Assembly (NCBI RefSeq): GCF_022354465.1
Contig: NZ_CP092361.1
Coordinates: 558,001 to 622,000 of the forward strand
Direction: 5' to 3'
DNA length: 64,000 nucleotides
DNA from: Wielerella bovis
GTDB lineage: Bacteria > Pseudomonadota > Gammaproteobacteria > Burkholderiales > Neisseriaceae
The notes under the pieces are model-generated. The model made no database searches. It had not been told where the DNA came from and worked only from the letters and a program-made list of their open reading frames with translations. Below are positions 1 through 9,035 of this stretch, piece by piece (the first letter of the stretch is position 1; every line of letters begins with the position of its first letter). Made by a program: the position numbers and the translations under genes.

Positions 1-195
1 CACCATGCGGACAGTTTTTCCACGAAACATATCTACCGCAGCAGCTGATACCAAATCTACATAATTTTGGTCAAAATGACTCACTTGATGGTATACAGAC
101 AAAGGCATACCAGAATCCAAATCTACGACAGCTACAGCAATAGCACCATCAACTTCCGAATAGACTTCCGCACAAATTTCGTCTAATTTACTCAT
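1..195 (-). CDS. Hypothetical protein, N-terminal 65 residues only
   Basis: Reading leftwards from the ATG at 195, an open frame continues to the window edge and gives 65 residues beginning MSKLDEICAEVYSEVDGAIA. A GAGGAA ribosome site lies just before the start (about 203-209). The alternating hydrophobic pattern followed by a VAVVDLDSG stretch resembles the roadblock/LC7 fold of small GTPase-associated proteins, but this is only a pattern impression. The C-terminal part is outside the window, so the function is not assigned. Confidence 0.7.
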   Translation of the reverse strand, partial: MSKLDEICAEVYSEVDGAIAVAVVDLDSGMPLSVYHQVSHFDQNYVDLVSAAAVDMFRGKTVRMV

Positions 196-362
196 AATTT
201 ATGTTCCTCAATAATGTGAAATATAACAATCGCTTTTTCATTAGCCTTGTTAAATAAATAGCATACAAATATTTATTTGTATGCCTATATTAAAATGGAA
301 GTAAAATAATAACTATTTGAAAAAATAAAATCAATTCCTTTTATTGAGCCGATTCAATTTAA

Positions 363-405
363 AAATAAAGGCAGCCTGAAAACATTTTCAGGCTGCCTTT
401 ATTTT
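363..405. terminator. DUS inverted pair, terminator of sbp
   Basis: Two uptake sequences in opposite orientation form a perfect long stem (AAATAAAGGCAGCCTGAAAA with its complement) with a 2-3 base loop and flanking A/T tracts. It lies directly after the sbp stop codon on the minus strand and would also stop transcripts arriving on the plus strand. Confidence 0.85.
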
Positions 406-409
406 AATT

Positions 410-1450
410 TTAACGTTTATTCACTTGGTCAAACACACCACCATCAGCAAAATACGTTTGCATAATATCGTCCCATGAACCAAATACATCATTAGCGCGG
501 AAAGTTTCCACTTGTGGGAAACGGTCATTGTGTTTGGCTAAAACTTCAGTTTTGCTTGGGCGCAGATAAAAATTTGCTGCTAGATTTTGTGCGTCATCCG
601 ACCACAAATAATCCAAATACGCTTTTGCCGCCTCTGTTGTGCCCTTCTTATCTGTAACCGATGTTACAACCGCCACAGGATTTTCGGCTGCAATCGTGTA
701 TTTTGGGTACACAATTTCAAACTTATCTGCACCAAATTGTTGCAAAATCACATGCGCCTCATTTTCAAATGTAATCAATACATCACCAATATTACGTTGT
801 GCAAATGTAGTTGTTGCACCACGTCCACCTGCCTCAAATACTTCCACATTTTTCAAGAATTTTTGTGCAAATGTCTTGGCGGCATCTTGATTATTTCCAT
901 TTTCTTTCAAAGCATTAGCATAGGCTGCTAAAAATGTATAACGTCCATTACCTGCTGTTTTGGGATTAGCAATGACTAATTTCATACCATCTTTGGCTAA
1001 ATCGTTCCAATCGTGAACACCTTTCGGATTGCCTTTGTGTACCAAAAACACCGTAATACTTGTAAACGGTACGGCATTATTAGCAAAAGATTTTTGCCAA
1101 TCTTCTGCAACTAATTGTTTCTTTTGTAATAATTCAATATCCGATGTTTGATTCATGGTAACCACGTCTGCCGTCAAACCATTGGCAACGGATAAGGCTT
1201 GTTTGCTAGAACCGCCATGTGATTGTTTGATGTCAATGCTGATATTCGGATTTTTAGCTTGATAATCCTTAATAAACAATGGATTAAAATCTTTGTAAAA
1301 ATCGCGCATCACGTCATAAGATACGTTGAGTAATTCAATTTTTGCGCCATTTTGTGCGGCAGATGTGCTGCTGGCTGCATTATTATTTTGACCGTCACAA
1401 GCAGTAAGTACGCTTGCCAATAGTAAACCGATTGCCCATTGTTTTAACAT
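410..1450 (-). CDS. sbp: Sulfate/thiosulfate ABC transporter substrate-binding lipoprotein
   Basis: A 346-residue protein that captures sulfate (or thiosulfate) outside the inner membrane and hands it to the CysTWA importer. The N-terminus MLKQWAIGLLLASVLTAC is a lipoprotein signal with a lipobox ending at Cys18, so the protein is probably membrane-tethered rather than freely periplasmic. The mature part has the CysP/Sbp family start (LLNVSYDVMRDFYKDFN) and the sulfate-binding loop QSHGGSSKQA at about residue 77. It is transcribed away from cysT, with the shared upstream region 1451-1830. A DUS hairpin terminates it. Confidence 0.93.
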   Translation of the reverse strand: MLKQWAIGLLLASVLTACDGQNNNAASSTSAAQNGAKIELLNVSYDVMRDFYKDFNPLFIKDYQAKNPNISIDIKQSHGGSSKQALSVANGLTADVVTMNQTSDIELLQKKQLVAEDWQKSFANNAVPFTSITVFLVHKGNPKGVHDWNDLAKDGMKLVIANPKTAGNGRYTFLAAYANALKENGNNQDAAKTFAQKFLKNVEVFEAGGRGATTTFAQRNIGDVLITFENEAHVILQQFGADKFEIVYPKYTIAAENPVAVVTSVTDKKGTTEAAKAYLDYLWSDDAQNLAANFYLRPSKTEVLAKHNDRFPQVETFRANDVFGSWDDIMQTYFADGGVFDQVNKR

Positions 1451-1830
1451 GATATTTCCTTATTGATATGTGAAAGAATGGCGAGATATTAAGGAATAAT
1501 GATATTTTTGGGAAAGAATTTACGGTTTTTTGATAAAGAATATGTGGTTATATGGTTTTCAGGCTACCTAAAAAATACATCAATCCACATTTTGATTGAA
1601 ATAATCAGGGAAAATTGATGGATATTGGATTATTTCAGGCAGCCTGAAAAACGGTTTATACAATTTTTGCATAAGGGAAATAAATTAGTATTCTTTGAAA
1701 GCGCATCAGCTTTTCGGTACATTGTACGTTTTAAATTTAGGGGAAGTTTTTTAACTTTGTTGCAGCTTAATGGGCTTTCAGGCTGCCTGAAACCTAATTC
1801 CCCAAAATAAAAAAATGGATTTTAAATAAT
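1451..1830. other. Divergent sbp/cysT intergenic region
   Basis: This 380-base stretch separates the divergent sbp and cysT starts and must carry both promoters. It holds uptake sequences or near-copies near 1559-1571, 1637-1649 and 1778-1792 and AT-rich DNA. No supported gene or clear operator is visible. Confidence 0.6.
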
Positions 1831-2649
1831 ATGTTACTCAAATCCCCTACCGTTTTACCTGCGTTTAAGTTGAGCTTTGGCATCAGCGTGTTTGCGCTGT
1901 CTCTGTTGGTGTTGCTGCCGTTTACCATGCTGTTGATTACCGTGCAGGGCATGGGTTTTGCCGCGTTTTGGCAAACGATTAGCGAACCGCGCACGCTGTT
2001 TGCCGTGTGGCTGACCTTGAAAACATCGCTGTTTGCCGCGCTGACCAATGTGGTGTTTGGCACGCTCACCGCGTGGGTGTTGGTGCGCTATGAATTTGCT
2101 GGCAAAAGCATAGTCAATGCTTTGGTGGATTTGCCGTTTGCGTTGCCCACAGCCGTAATGGGCGTGGCGTTGGCGACTTTGTACGCGCCCAATGGTTTGA
2201 TTGGGCAACTGTTTCCTTTCAAAATTGCGTTTACGCCCATTGGCATTTGGTTGGCGTTGGTGGTGGTGAGTTTGCCATTTGTGGTGCGTTCGGTGCAGCC
2301 CGTGTTGGCGGAATTGTCACCCGAATACGAAGAGGCAGCCGCCACATTGGGCGCAAACCGTTTGACCGTGTTTCGCCGCGTTTTGCTGCCTGAAATGTTG
2401 CCTGCTTTGGTAACAGGCGCAGGCATGGCGTTTGCCCGTGCGACTGGCGAGTACGGCTCGGTCATTTTCATTGCAGGCAATATTCCCATGGAATCGGAAA
2501 TTTTGCCTTTGATTATCGCGGGCAAATTTGAATTGTTTGACATTCAAGGTGCGAGTGCGGTGGCTTTATTTATGTTGATGATTTCGTTTGTGATTTTATT
2601 TGCATTGAATGTTTGGCAATGGCGTTTGAACAAAAGAATGAATCGATAA
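1831..2649 (+). CDS. cysT: Sulfate ABC transporter permease CysT (CysU)
   Basis: A 272-residue inner-membrane permease of the sulfate importer. Several hydrophobic spans are clear, and the binding-protein-dependent permease loop (EYEEAAATLGANRLTVFRRV followed by LP) that docks onto the ATPase lies at about residues 167-188. The start ATG at 1831 gives the usual family length (about 275 aa); the ribosome site is weak. It is followed by cysW after a 250-base spacer that contains an inverted pair of C-rich/G-rich palindromic repeats. Its partners are CysW, CysA and Sbp. Confidence 0.93.
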   Translation: MLLKSPTVLPAFKLSFGISVFALSLLVLLPFTMLLITVQGMGFAAFWQTISEPRTLFAVWLTLKTSLFAALTNVVFGTLTAWVLVRYEFAGKSIVNALVDLPFALPTAVMGVALATLYAPNGLIGQLFPFKIAFTPIGIWLALVVVSLPFVVRSVQPVLAELSPEYEEAAATLGANRLTVFRRVLLPEMLPALVTGAGMAFARATGEYGSVIFIAGNIPMESEILPLIIAGKFELFDIQGASAVALFMLMISFVILFALNVWQWRLNKRMNR

Positions 2650-2700
2650 AAATGTTTCAGGCAGCCTGAAAATATTTTTTGAAATAAGCAGCAATCTGTT

Positions 2701-2739
2701 CCCTCCCCCGTCTCAAACAGGGGAGGGCTAGGGTGGGGG
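2701..2739. repeat. Palindromic intergenic repeat, left copy
   Basis: A CCCTCCCCCGTCTC...GGGGAGGGCTAGGGTGGGGG unit. It is repeated in inverted orientation at 2781-2821, and the pair could form a long cruciform or RNA hairpin between cysT and cysW. Similar GGGGGAGGGTTAGGGTGGGGG repeats are common REP-like intergenic sequences in many proteobacteria. Confidence 0.75.
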
Positions 2740-2780
2740 AAATTGGGTGCTGTAAATGAATGTTGTTGAAAATCAAAGAG

Positions 2781-2821
2781 CCACCCCCACCCTAACCCTC
2801 CCCCGCCAGACGGGAGAGGGG
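2781..2821. repeat. Palindromic intergenic repeat, right (inverted) copy
   Basis: The inverted partner of the repeat at 2701-2739 (CCACCCCCACCCTAACCCTC followed by CCCCGCCAGACGGGAGAGGG). It lies upstream of the chosen cysW start and argues against the longer N-terminal frame starting at 2756, which would translate through the repeat and two uptake sequences. Confidence 0.75.
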
Positions 2822-2899
2822 ACAGGTTTCAGGCAGCCCACAGATTTTTATCGCACATTTTCAGGCAGCCTGAAAAAAATCAAAATTAGGAAAAATCCC

Positions 2900-3742
2900 A
2901 TGTCTCACAATCATTTAACCGAACCGCGCTGGTTGCGCTACACCTTAATTGGCACGACTTTGCTGTTTTTGGCAGCGATGTTGGTTGTGCCGTTGATTTC
3001 CGTGTTTTACTACGCGCTGGAACGCGGTTGGCAGCTTTATATTGATGCGCTGACCGAACCCGAAGCCTTGCACGCGCTGAAACTCACGTTGATTATTGCC
3101 GCTATTGTCGTGCCATTGAACGCGATTTTGGGCATCGCCTTGGCGTGGTTGCTGACACGCTTTGATTTTCGTGGCAAACAATTTTTGACCACGCTGCTGG
3201 ATTTGCCGTTTTCCGTGTCGCCTGTGGTGGCAGGTTTGATGTTTGTGCTGCTGTTTGGCGCGAACAGCACGATGGGTGGCTGGTTTGAATCGCACGGCAT
3301 ACAAATCGTCTTTGCCTTGCCGAGCATGATTTTGGCGACTTTATTTGTAACATTCCCCTTTGTTGCCCGAGAGTTAATCCCCCTGATGCAAGCACAAGGC
3401 GACAGCGAAGAGCAGGCAGCCTTAATTTTGGGTGCAAACGCATGGCAAATGTTTTGGCGCGTAACGCTGCCGAACATCAAATGGGCATTGCTGTATGGCA
3501 TCATTTTGACCAATGCACGGGCGATGGGCGAATTTGGCGCGGTGAGCATGGTGTCGGGACACATACGCGGTCAAACCAACACGCTGCCTTTGCAGGTGGA
3601 AATTTTGTACAATGAATACAATTTTGTGGGCGCATTTGCCTTGTCCAGTTTATTGGCGTTGTTGGCATTGCTGACTTTGTTGCTGCAAAACTTTTTGGAT
3701 TGGCGACAAGCCAAAGCATTGGCAGCCGCAGAGCGCGAATAA
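2900..3742 (+). CDS. cysW: Sulfate ABC transporter permease CysW
   Basis: The second inner-membrane permease of the sulfate importer, 280 residues from the ATG at 2900, close to the family length. The start has a TTAGGA site 6 bases upstream; the frame is open back to 2756, but that extension reads through repeats and is not CysW-like. The protein has multiple membrane spans, and the docking loop (EEQAALILGANAWQMFWRV and TLPNI) sits near residues 175-200. It pairs with CysT to form the channel driven by CysA. Confidence 0.93.
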   Translation: MSHNHLTEPRWLRYTLIGTTLLFLAAMLVVPLISVFYYALERGWQLYIDALTEPEALHALKLTLIIAAIVVPLNAILGIALAWLLTRFDFRGKQFLTTLLDLPFSVSPVVAGLMFVLLFGANSTMGGWFESHGIQIVFALPSMILATLFVTFPFVARELIPLMQAQGDSEEQAALILGANAWQMFWRVTLPNIKWALLYGIILTNARAMGEFGAVSMVSGHIRGQTNTLPLQVEILYNEYNFVGAFALSSLLALLALLTLLLQNFLDWRQAKALAAAERE

Positions 3743-3783
3743 TTTTCAGGCAGCCTGAAAACAATTACTTAAAGGGATAAATC

Positions 3784-4443
3784 ATGAAAACTTTACAAGA
3801 CTTGATTAATTTAGAAGAGCCAGCTTGGGAATGGATGCAGGAAGAATGGTTCAGCCAAGCCCGTAATCATTATGAAATTATTCCGAAAAATCAAATGCAA
3901 GCAGAAAAAGAATTGCTTGCCAATCAAGTTACCACACGTTCGCCTATGGGCGCGATGATTTATGAAACAGGCGGCATGTTCATTGATAACGGTTGGTTGC
4001 GGATTTTGGGTTCAGGTGGTGCCAAATTGAACAGAAGCATTAGCGAATGGAACAAAGGCAAAATTTTTGAGCAATTAGGCGACATACCTCCCTTTTTGTT
4101 GATTGCAGATGATGTGCTGGGCGGCTACTTTGCGATTAATGGCGGGGGATTGGGCGACAATTTGGGTCAGATTCATTATTTTTCGCCCGATTCATTGGCA
4201 TGGGAAGATTTGAATATCACTTACTCACACTTTCTTGAATGGGTATTAATGGGCAATTTGGAACAGTTTTACCAAAATCTGCGTTGGGAAAATTGGCAAG
4301 ACGATGTGAAACAATTAGACGGCAATCAAGTTTTTTCTTTCTTTCCATTCTTATCAAGCAAAGAAGGGAAAAATATCAATGAAATCAGCCGAAAAGTGAT
4401 TCCAATACAAGAACATTATTTTGCATTTGTATCATCAAATTAA
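3784..4443 (+). CDS. DUF2625 family protein
   Basis: A 219-residue cytoplasmic protein with the DUF2625 signature: an acidic start (LINLEEPAWEWMQEEW), then VTTRSPMGAMIYETGGMFID and GWLRILGSG at residues 56-85. The function of the family is unknown. A good ribosome site (AAGGGATAAATC) precedes the ATG. It sits between cysW and cysA with two other unrelated genes, so it is co-oriented with the sulfate operon but nothing in it suggests a transport role. Confidence 0.8.
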   Translation: MKTLQDLINLEEPAWEWMQEEWFSQARNHYEIIPKNQMQAEKELLANQVTTRSPMGAMIYETGGMFIDNGWLRILGSGGAKLNRSISEWNKGKIFEQLGDIPPFLLIADDVLGGYFAINGGGLGDNLGQIHYFSPDSLAWEDLNITYSHFLEWVLMGNLEQFYQNLRWENWQDDVKQLDGNQVFSFFPFLSSKEGKNINEISRKVIPIQEHYFAFVSSN

Positions 4444-4482
4444 TTTCGTTTCAGGCAGCCTGAAAAACCTAGAAGGAAAAAC

Positions 4483-5121
4483 ATGAAAGCAATCGTCATT
4501 GGCGCGACAGGTGCAACAGGCAAACATTTAACCGAACAGTTATTAAACCACCCAGCCTTTTCACAAGTAACGATTTTTGTGAGAAAACCCCTTGCCATTT
4601 CCCACGCCAAATTAACGGTTAAAGTGATAGATTTTGATGCGCCCGAAATTTGGGCGCAAGATGTACAAGGCGATGTGTTATTCAGTTGTTTGGGGACAAC
4701 TTTAAAACAAGCAGGCAGCAAAGAAAACCAATACAAAATAGACCACACATATCAATACCATTTTGCCAAAATCGCCAAAGAAAACGGCATACAACATTAC
4801 GTTTTGATTTCATCAGAAATGGCAAATGCCAATGCCTTAACATTTTATGCCCAACTCAAAGGCAAATTGGACAACGATGTATTGGCATTGAATTTTCCCA
4901 AAATCAGCATTTTCAGACCGCCTTTATTGGTGCGTGAAAACACAAACCGTTTTGCCGAGAAAATGGCGGAAAAATGTTTGATGTTTGCCAATCAACTGGG
5001 CTTGTTCCAATCGGCACGCCCCCTGCCCACACAAAAATTGGCTTATGCGATGATAAACGCGGTTATTCAAAATCAAACAGGAATTGTGAATAAACAAGCC
5101 ATTTGGGAATTGGCGAAATAA
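4483..5121 (+). CDS. NAD(P)H-binding atypical short-chain dehydrogenase-like protein
   Basis: A 212-residue Rossmann-fold protein. The N-terminal dinucleotide motif is GATGATG at residues 8-14. LFSCLGTTLKQAGS (about residues 67-80) and HYVLISSEMANA (about 105-116) match the TIP30/HTATIP2-like NAD(P)-binding group of atypical SDRs. The substrate cannot be read from sequence. AGAAGGAAAAAC before the ATG is a strong ribosome site. It is separated by DUS-containing spacers from its neighbours. Confidence 0.8.
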   Translation: MKAIVIGATGATGKHLTEQLLNHPAFSQVTIFVRKPLAISHAKLTVKVIDFDAPEIWAQDVQGDVLFSCLGTTLKQAGSKENQYKIDHTYQYHFAKIAKENGIQHYVLISSEMANANALTFYAQLKGKLDNDVLALNFPKISIFRPPLLVRENTNRFAEKMAEKCLMFANQLGLFQSARPLPTQKLAYAMINAVIQNQTGIVNKQAIWELAK

Positions 5122-5181
5122 AAATACTGCGTTTCAGGCAGCCTGAAAACCCTGACGAAACCAAAACGAGACCACATCAAA

Positions 5182-5571
5182 ATGAATCATGAAACAGCCA
5201 AAAATCAATTAAAACCTTTATTTCTGAATTATTTGCAGGAAATTAGTCAAGAGCCTTTTTCTGATGATATTCAAGCATGGTGGTTTGGATTGTATGAACC
5301 CTATGGGATTTATGTTTTGGGTTCAACAGAATTTGATGAACAAGATGAATACTTTGAATGGGCGTGTCCCAAAGATGATGATTTTTCCCCATCAGCCCAT
5401 GCACCCGATTTAACCATTTTATCAACATGGCATTGGGAAAATGTTTTCAAAATCATTCAAGAAATATTGACAGAATTATTCCATGAAAATCCCAATCTGG
5501 CTCTATTGCGTGTACCCAAAATTGGATTGGGATTTGATGATGGGGACGGAATATTGATACACAAACAGTAG
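5182..5571 (+). CDS. Hypothetical protein
   Basis: A 129-residue acidic protein without signal peptide or membrane span. It is rich in Trp, Asp and Glu (AWWFGLYEPYGIYVLGSTEF at about residues 32-51). I do not recognise the family; the size and composition resemble small proteins found with polymorphic-toxin immunity genes, but no toxin is nearby. It is the last of three unrelated genes between cysW and cysA. Confidence 0.7.
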   Translation: MNHETAKNQLKPLFLNYLQEISQEPFSDDIQAWWFGLYEPYGIYVLGSTEFDEQDEYFEWACPKDDDFSPSAHAPDLTILSTWHWENVFKIIQEILTELFHENPNLALLRVPKIGLGFDDGDGILIHKQ

Positions 5572-5660
5572 GGTATATCGCGTACCAAATCGTTATCCTA
5601 ATTTATTGCTTTTAAAATTTTTTTCAGGCAGCCTGAAAACAAAAATATGGAACACAAACA

Positions 5661-6743
5661 ATGTCTATCCAAATTAAAAACCTAAACAAACATTTCGGCA
5701 AATTCCATGCCTTAAAAGACATCAACCTGACCGCCGATTCAGGCAGCCTAACTGCATTATTAGGGCCCAGCGGTTGCGGCAAAACCACCCTATTACGCAT
5801 CATCGCAGGCTTGGAAACCGCCAGCGATGGACAAATTCTGTTTGACAATCAAGATGTTTCCCAAGTACCCGTGCGCGAACGTCAAGTCGGTTTCATGTTT
5901 CAACATTACGCGCTGTTCCGCCACATGAATGTTGCCGACAACATCGCCTTTGGTTTGGACGTCAAACCCCGCGCCACACGCCCCAGCAAAGAGCAAATCG
6001 CACAAAAAGTCAACGAATTGCTCAAATTGGTGCAACTGGAACACCTTGCCAAAGCCTTCCCCAGCCAATTATCGGGCGGACAACGCCAACGCATTGCGCT
6101 TGCCCGCGCTTTGGCAACCGAACCCAAATTATTGTTATTGGACGAACCCTTTGGTGCATTGGACGCAAAAGTCCGCAAAGAATTGCGCGCGTGGTTACGT
6201 CAAATTCAACAAGAATTGGGCATCACCACCATTTTGGTAACGCACGACCAAGAAGAAGCATTGGAAATGGCAGACCAAATTGTGATTATGAATCATGGTG
6301 TTGTAGAGCAAATTGGCACAGGCGACCATTTATATCACGCGCCCAAAAACGTGTTTGTAAACGAATTCTTGGGCGAAACCAACGCCTTTGAATTTGCCAA
6401 AATTGAACAAGGCGAATTACACATAGGCGGCTACCGCGAAACGCTGAATCCACGCCCCACAGAACGGCAAAATGTCATCGCCTATGTGCGCCCACACGAA
6501 TTGGTTTTGCACACCACGCAGCCTGAAAATGCAATTGGTGCAGCAGAAATCGTGCAAATTCATCATATTGGTGCGGTGGTTCGCGTGGCATTAAGGCTGC
6601 CTGAAACATCAAAATTGATTTGGTCAGCATTGTCGCCCGCACAATTCAAAGCGTTGAATGTGCAAACAGGCGATACCGTTTGGCTGTTACCGCAGCAAAC
6701 CAGCATTTTCAGGCTGCCTGAAATGGTGGAATATGTGATTTGA
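5661..6743 (+). CDS. cysA: Sulfate ABC transporter ATP-binding protein CysA
   Basis: The 360-residue ATPase of the sulfate importer. Visible are Walker A (GPSGCGKTT, residues 35-43), signature [15 protein letters not shown] (about 137-151), Walker [13 protein letters not shown] (about 158-169) and the switch histidine in LVTHDQEEA. The C-terminal third is the regulatory/TOBE part. It lies about 1.9 kb beyond cysW with three unrelated genes between, an unusual split. Its 3' part carries uptake-sequence cores inside the coding frame that encode TQPEN, RLPET and FRLPEM. Confidence 0.94.
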   Translation: MSIQIKNLNKHFGKFHALKDINLTADSGSLTALLGPSGCGKTTLLRIIAGLETASDGQILFDNQDVSQVPVRERQVGFMFQHYALFRHMNVADNIAFGLDVKPRATRPSKEQIAQKVNELLKLVQLEHLAKAFPSQLSGGQRQRIALARALATEPKLLLLDEPFGALDAKVRKELRAWLRQIQQELGITTILVTHDQEEALEMADQIVIMNHGVVEQIGTGDHLYHAPKNVFVNEFLGETNAFEFAKIEQGELHIGGYRETLNPRPTERQNVIAYVRPHELVLHTTQPENAIGAAEIVQIHHIGAVVRVALRLPETSKLIWSALSPAQFKALNVQTGDTVWLLPQQTSIFRLPEMVEYVI

Positions 6744-6992
6744 TGATGAAAAAAGAGTAGATGATTTTATATGAAATATATAAAAAACAAATATTTAATA
6801 GGTATGGGAAATGTTATATTTAAGAATCCGACCTGCCGTTTGGGGTTTTGCAAAGGATTCAGCTAAAACTTTTGCATAATCTCCATCATTGATACATTTT
6901 GGCGTGCTATGACTTTGAATTGTATAGGCTAATGACAACTCAAGCCAGAATTGTCATTAGCTCTTAGTGTTTCTCAAAGGTTGTTGCACGGC
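6744..6992. repeat. Intergenic region with repeat remnants
   Basis: Between the convergent cysA and fumarase genes. It contains an AATCCGACCTGCC/GTTTTGCAAAGG remnant (6826-6858, related to repeats at 14393 and 30731) and an inverted repeat GGCTAATGACAA...TTGTCATTAGC (about 6927-6962) that could act as a terminator. No gene is supported. Confidence 0.6.
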
Positions 6993-8516
6993 TTATGCTT
7001 CAACAGGAATAATCCCAATTTTCGCTTGCCATTGTTTCGGTGCAATCGCATGAACAGATTGACCGTTACTGTCCACTGCTACGGTAACAGGCATATCTTG
7101 CACGTCAAATTCATAAATCGCTTCCATGCCTAATTCTGGGAATGCCAATACTTTGGATGATTTAATCGCTTTGGCTACTAAATAAGCGGCGCCACCTGTT
7201 GCCATTAAATAAACAGCTTTGTTGTCGGCAATTGCTTCGCAAGTTGCTGCACCGCGTTCGGATTTACCAATCATGCCCAACAAACCAGTTTGTTCCAGCA
7301 TTTGACGAGTAAATTTATCCATGCGTGTCGCGGTTGTTGGACCTGCTGGCCCAACCACTTCATCACGAACTGGGTCAACTGGGCCAACGTAATAAATGAT
7401 GCGATTAGTGAAATCCACTGGCAATTTTTCGCCTTTGTTCAACATATCAATCAAGCGTTTGTGTGCTGCATCACGACCCGTCAAAATTTTGCCATTGAGT
7501 AACAAAACATCGCCTGTTTTCCAAGTAGCCACTTCTTCTTTGGTTAAGTTATTGACATCAACACGTTTACCGTTTTCTGGGCTGTATGTAATGTCTGGCC
7601 AATCTTCCAAGCTTGGTGCTTGTAAATTTGCAGGACCACTGCCGTCCAATTCAAATTCAACGTGGCGCGTTGCTGCACAGTTTGGAATCATCGCAATCGG
7701 TTTACCTGCCGCATGAGTTGGATAATCCAAAATTTTCACGTCCAACACGGTTGTTAAACCACCCAAACCTTGAGCACCAATGCCCAAAGCGTTCACTTTC
7801 TCATAAATTTCCAAGCGCAATTTTTCAACGGTGTTCAATTCAGCACCCGATGCGGCTTTTTCTTGCAATTCGTGGATATCAATATGCCCCATCAAGCTTT
7901 CTTTTGCCATCATCATCGCTTTTTCGGGAGTTCCGCCAATACCGATGCCCAAAATTCCTGGTGGACACCAGCCAGCACCCATAGTTGGTACAGTTTTAAT
8001 CACCCAATCTACAATATTGTCAGATGGATTGAGCATTGCCAATTTGGATTTATTTTCTGAACCACCACCTTTTGCTGCACAAATCACTTCCACCTTGTCG
8101 CCTTCTACCACTTCATAATGCACGACCGCAGGTGTATTGTCTTTGGTGTTGATACGTTTGCCTGCAGGGTCAGCCAATACCGATGCGCGTAAAACATTAT
8201 CTGGATGTGTGTAAGCACGGCGAACACCTTCATTCACCATTTCTTGCACCGACAATTTCGCATTCCATTGTACATTCATACCAATTTTCAAAAATACCGT
8301 TGCAATCCCTGTATCTTGGCAAACTGGACGATGCCCTTCAGCACACATGCGGCTATTAACCAAAATTTGTGCCATTGCATCTTTGGCAGCAGGATTTTCT
8401 TCTTTCTCCCATGCTTTGGTCAGTGCTTGAATAAAATCTTTGGGATGATAGTAGCTGATAAATTGAAACGCATCAGCAATGCTTTGAATGAAATCTTCTT
8501 GTTTGATAATGGTCAT
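6993..8516 (-). CDS. Fumarate hydratase, class I (4Fe-4S, FumA/FumB type)
   Basis: A 507-residue fumarase that interconverts malate and fumarate. It has the class I features: Cys66 (RPVCQDTG), Cys184 (GWCPPGILGIGIGG) and Cys280 (PNCAATRH) as probable ligands of the oxygen-sensitive 4Fe-4S cluster. The ATG at 8516 follows AAAGGA; an upstream in-frame ATG at 8558 lacks support. It is divergent from the iron-sulfur/flavoprotein/NuoF-like/transporter genes and shares a promoter region that has an FNR-type box, so it probably supplies fumarate for reduction under low oxygen. Confidence 0.95.
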   Translation of the reverse strand: MTIIKQEDFIQSIADAFQFISYYHPKDFIQALTKAWEKEENPAAKDAMAQILVNSRMCAEGHRPVCQDTGIATVFLKIGMNVQWNAKLSVQEMVNEGVRRAYTHPDNVLRASVLADPAGKRINTKDNTPAVVHYEVVEGDKVEVICAAKGGGSENKSKLAMLNPSDNIVDWVIKTVPTMGAGWCPPGILGIGIGGTPEKAMMMAKESLMGHIDIHELQEKAASGAELNTVEKLRLEIYEKVNALGIGAQGLGGLTTVLDVKILDYPTHAAGKPIAMIPNCAATRHVEFELDGSGPANLQAPSLEDWPDITYSPENGKRVDVNNLTKEEVATWKTGDVLLLNGKILTGRDAAHKRLIDMLNKGEKLPVDFTNRIIYYVGPVDPVRDEVVGPAGPTTATRMDKFTRQMLEQTGLLGMIGKSERGAATCEAIADNKAVYLMATGGAAYLVAKAIKSSKVLAFPELGMEAIYEFDVQDMPVTVAVDSNGQSVHAIAPKQWQAKIGIIPVEA

Positions 8517-9035
8517 GATTTTGTGTCCTTTAAAAGGAAGTTTATGAAGAAAATGCAAATTTGTTCAATCTTTCAGGCAGCCTGAAAGATTACCACCAGT
8601 TATATTTTTAATTTATGTCAGAAAGTTACAGAATTTTAACATTTTTGTCATGCTAAAAAAGCGTTTATTTGACTTATATCAAACATCATTCATTTTCTGA
8701 ATTGCTAACAAATTTAAACAAATTACATCGGTGTCTATGCAAATTCCTTAAAAATTATAGGGATATAAAATTAAAACAAATACTTGTTTTTATTGTTCTT
8801 TGTTACAATTTGTTTAAATTTTAAGCAAAATATCAATAGGCGAAAATCAATCTTATTTAAAAATATTTAAATTCAATTAATTAACATAACTTAAAATAAA
8901 TAAACAAAATAAAACCTATTTGAGCTTTGTGAAAATATTTTGTATTATTCCTACAAAATTTATATTTATTATTCTGATAAAATCCTACTAAAAATAATCA
9001 TATTAAAACTCTTTAAATGAACAGGAACATCAACC
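8517..9035. other. AT-rich divergent promoter region, fumarase / fumarate-reductase genes
   Basis: A 519-base very AT-rich stretch between divergent starts. It holds a DUS at 8573-8588, a good FNR-type palindrome at 8669-8682 and long A/T runs of the kind bound by IHF or H-NS-like proteins. No coding capacity or RNA gene is seen. Confidence 0.7.
8669..8682. promoter_or_regulatory. Putative FNR box
   Basis: TTGACTTATATCAA matches the FNR consensus TTGAT-N4-ATCAA at 9 of 10 defined positions. It lies 153 bases before the fumarase start and 354 before the iron-sulfur gene, so it could serve either direction. Neither -10 spacing is convincing by eye. Confidence 0.65.

Noticed and set aside
1625-1810. 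61-codon frame in the sbp/cysT region
   Set aside because: Spans three uptake sequences (encoding RQPEKR and SGCLK) with no ribosome site; it is promoter-region DNA.
2756-2899. 48-codon N-terminal extension of cysW
   Set aside because: It translates an intergenic palindromic repeat and two uptake sequences; the ATG at 2900 has a ribosome site and gives the family length.
7613-7984. Several open frames opposite to the fumarase gene
   Set aside because: They are antisense shadows of a well-supported gene, without ribosome sites or recognisable domains.
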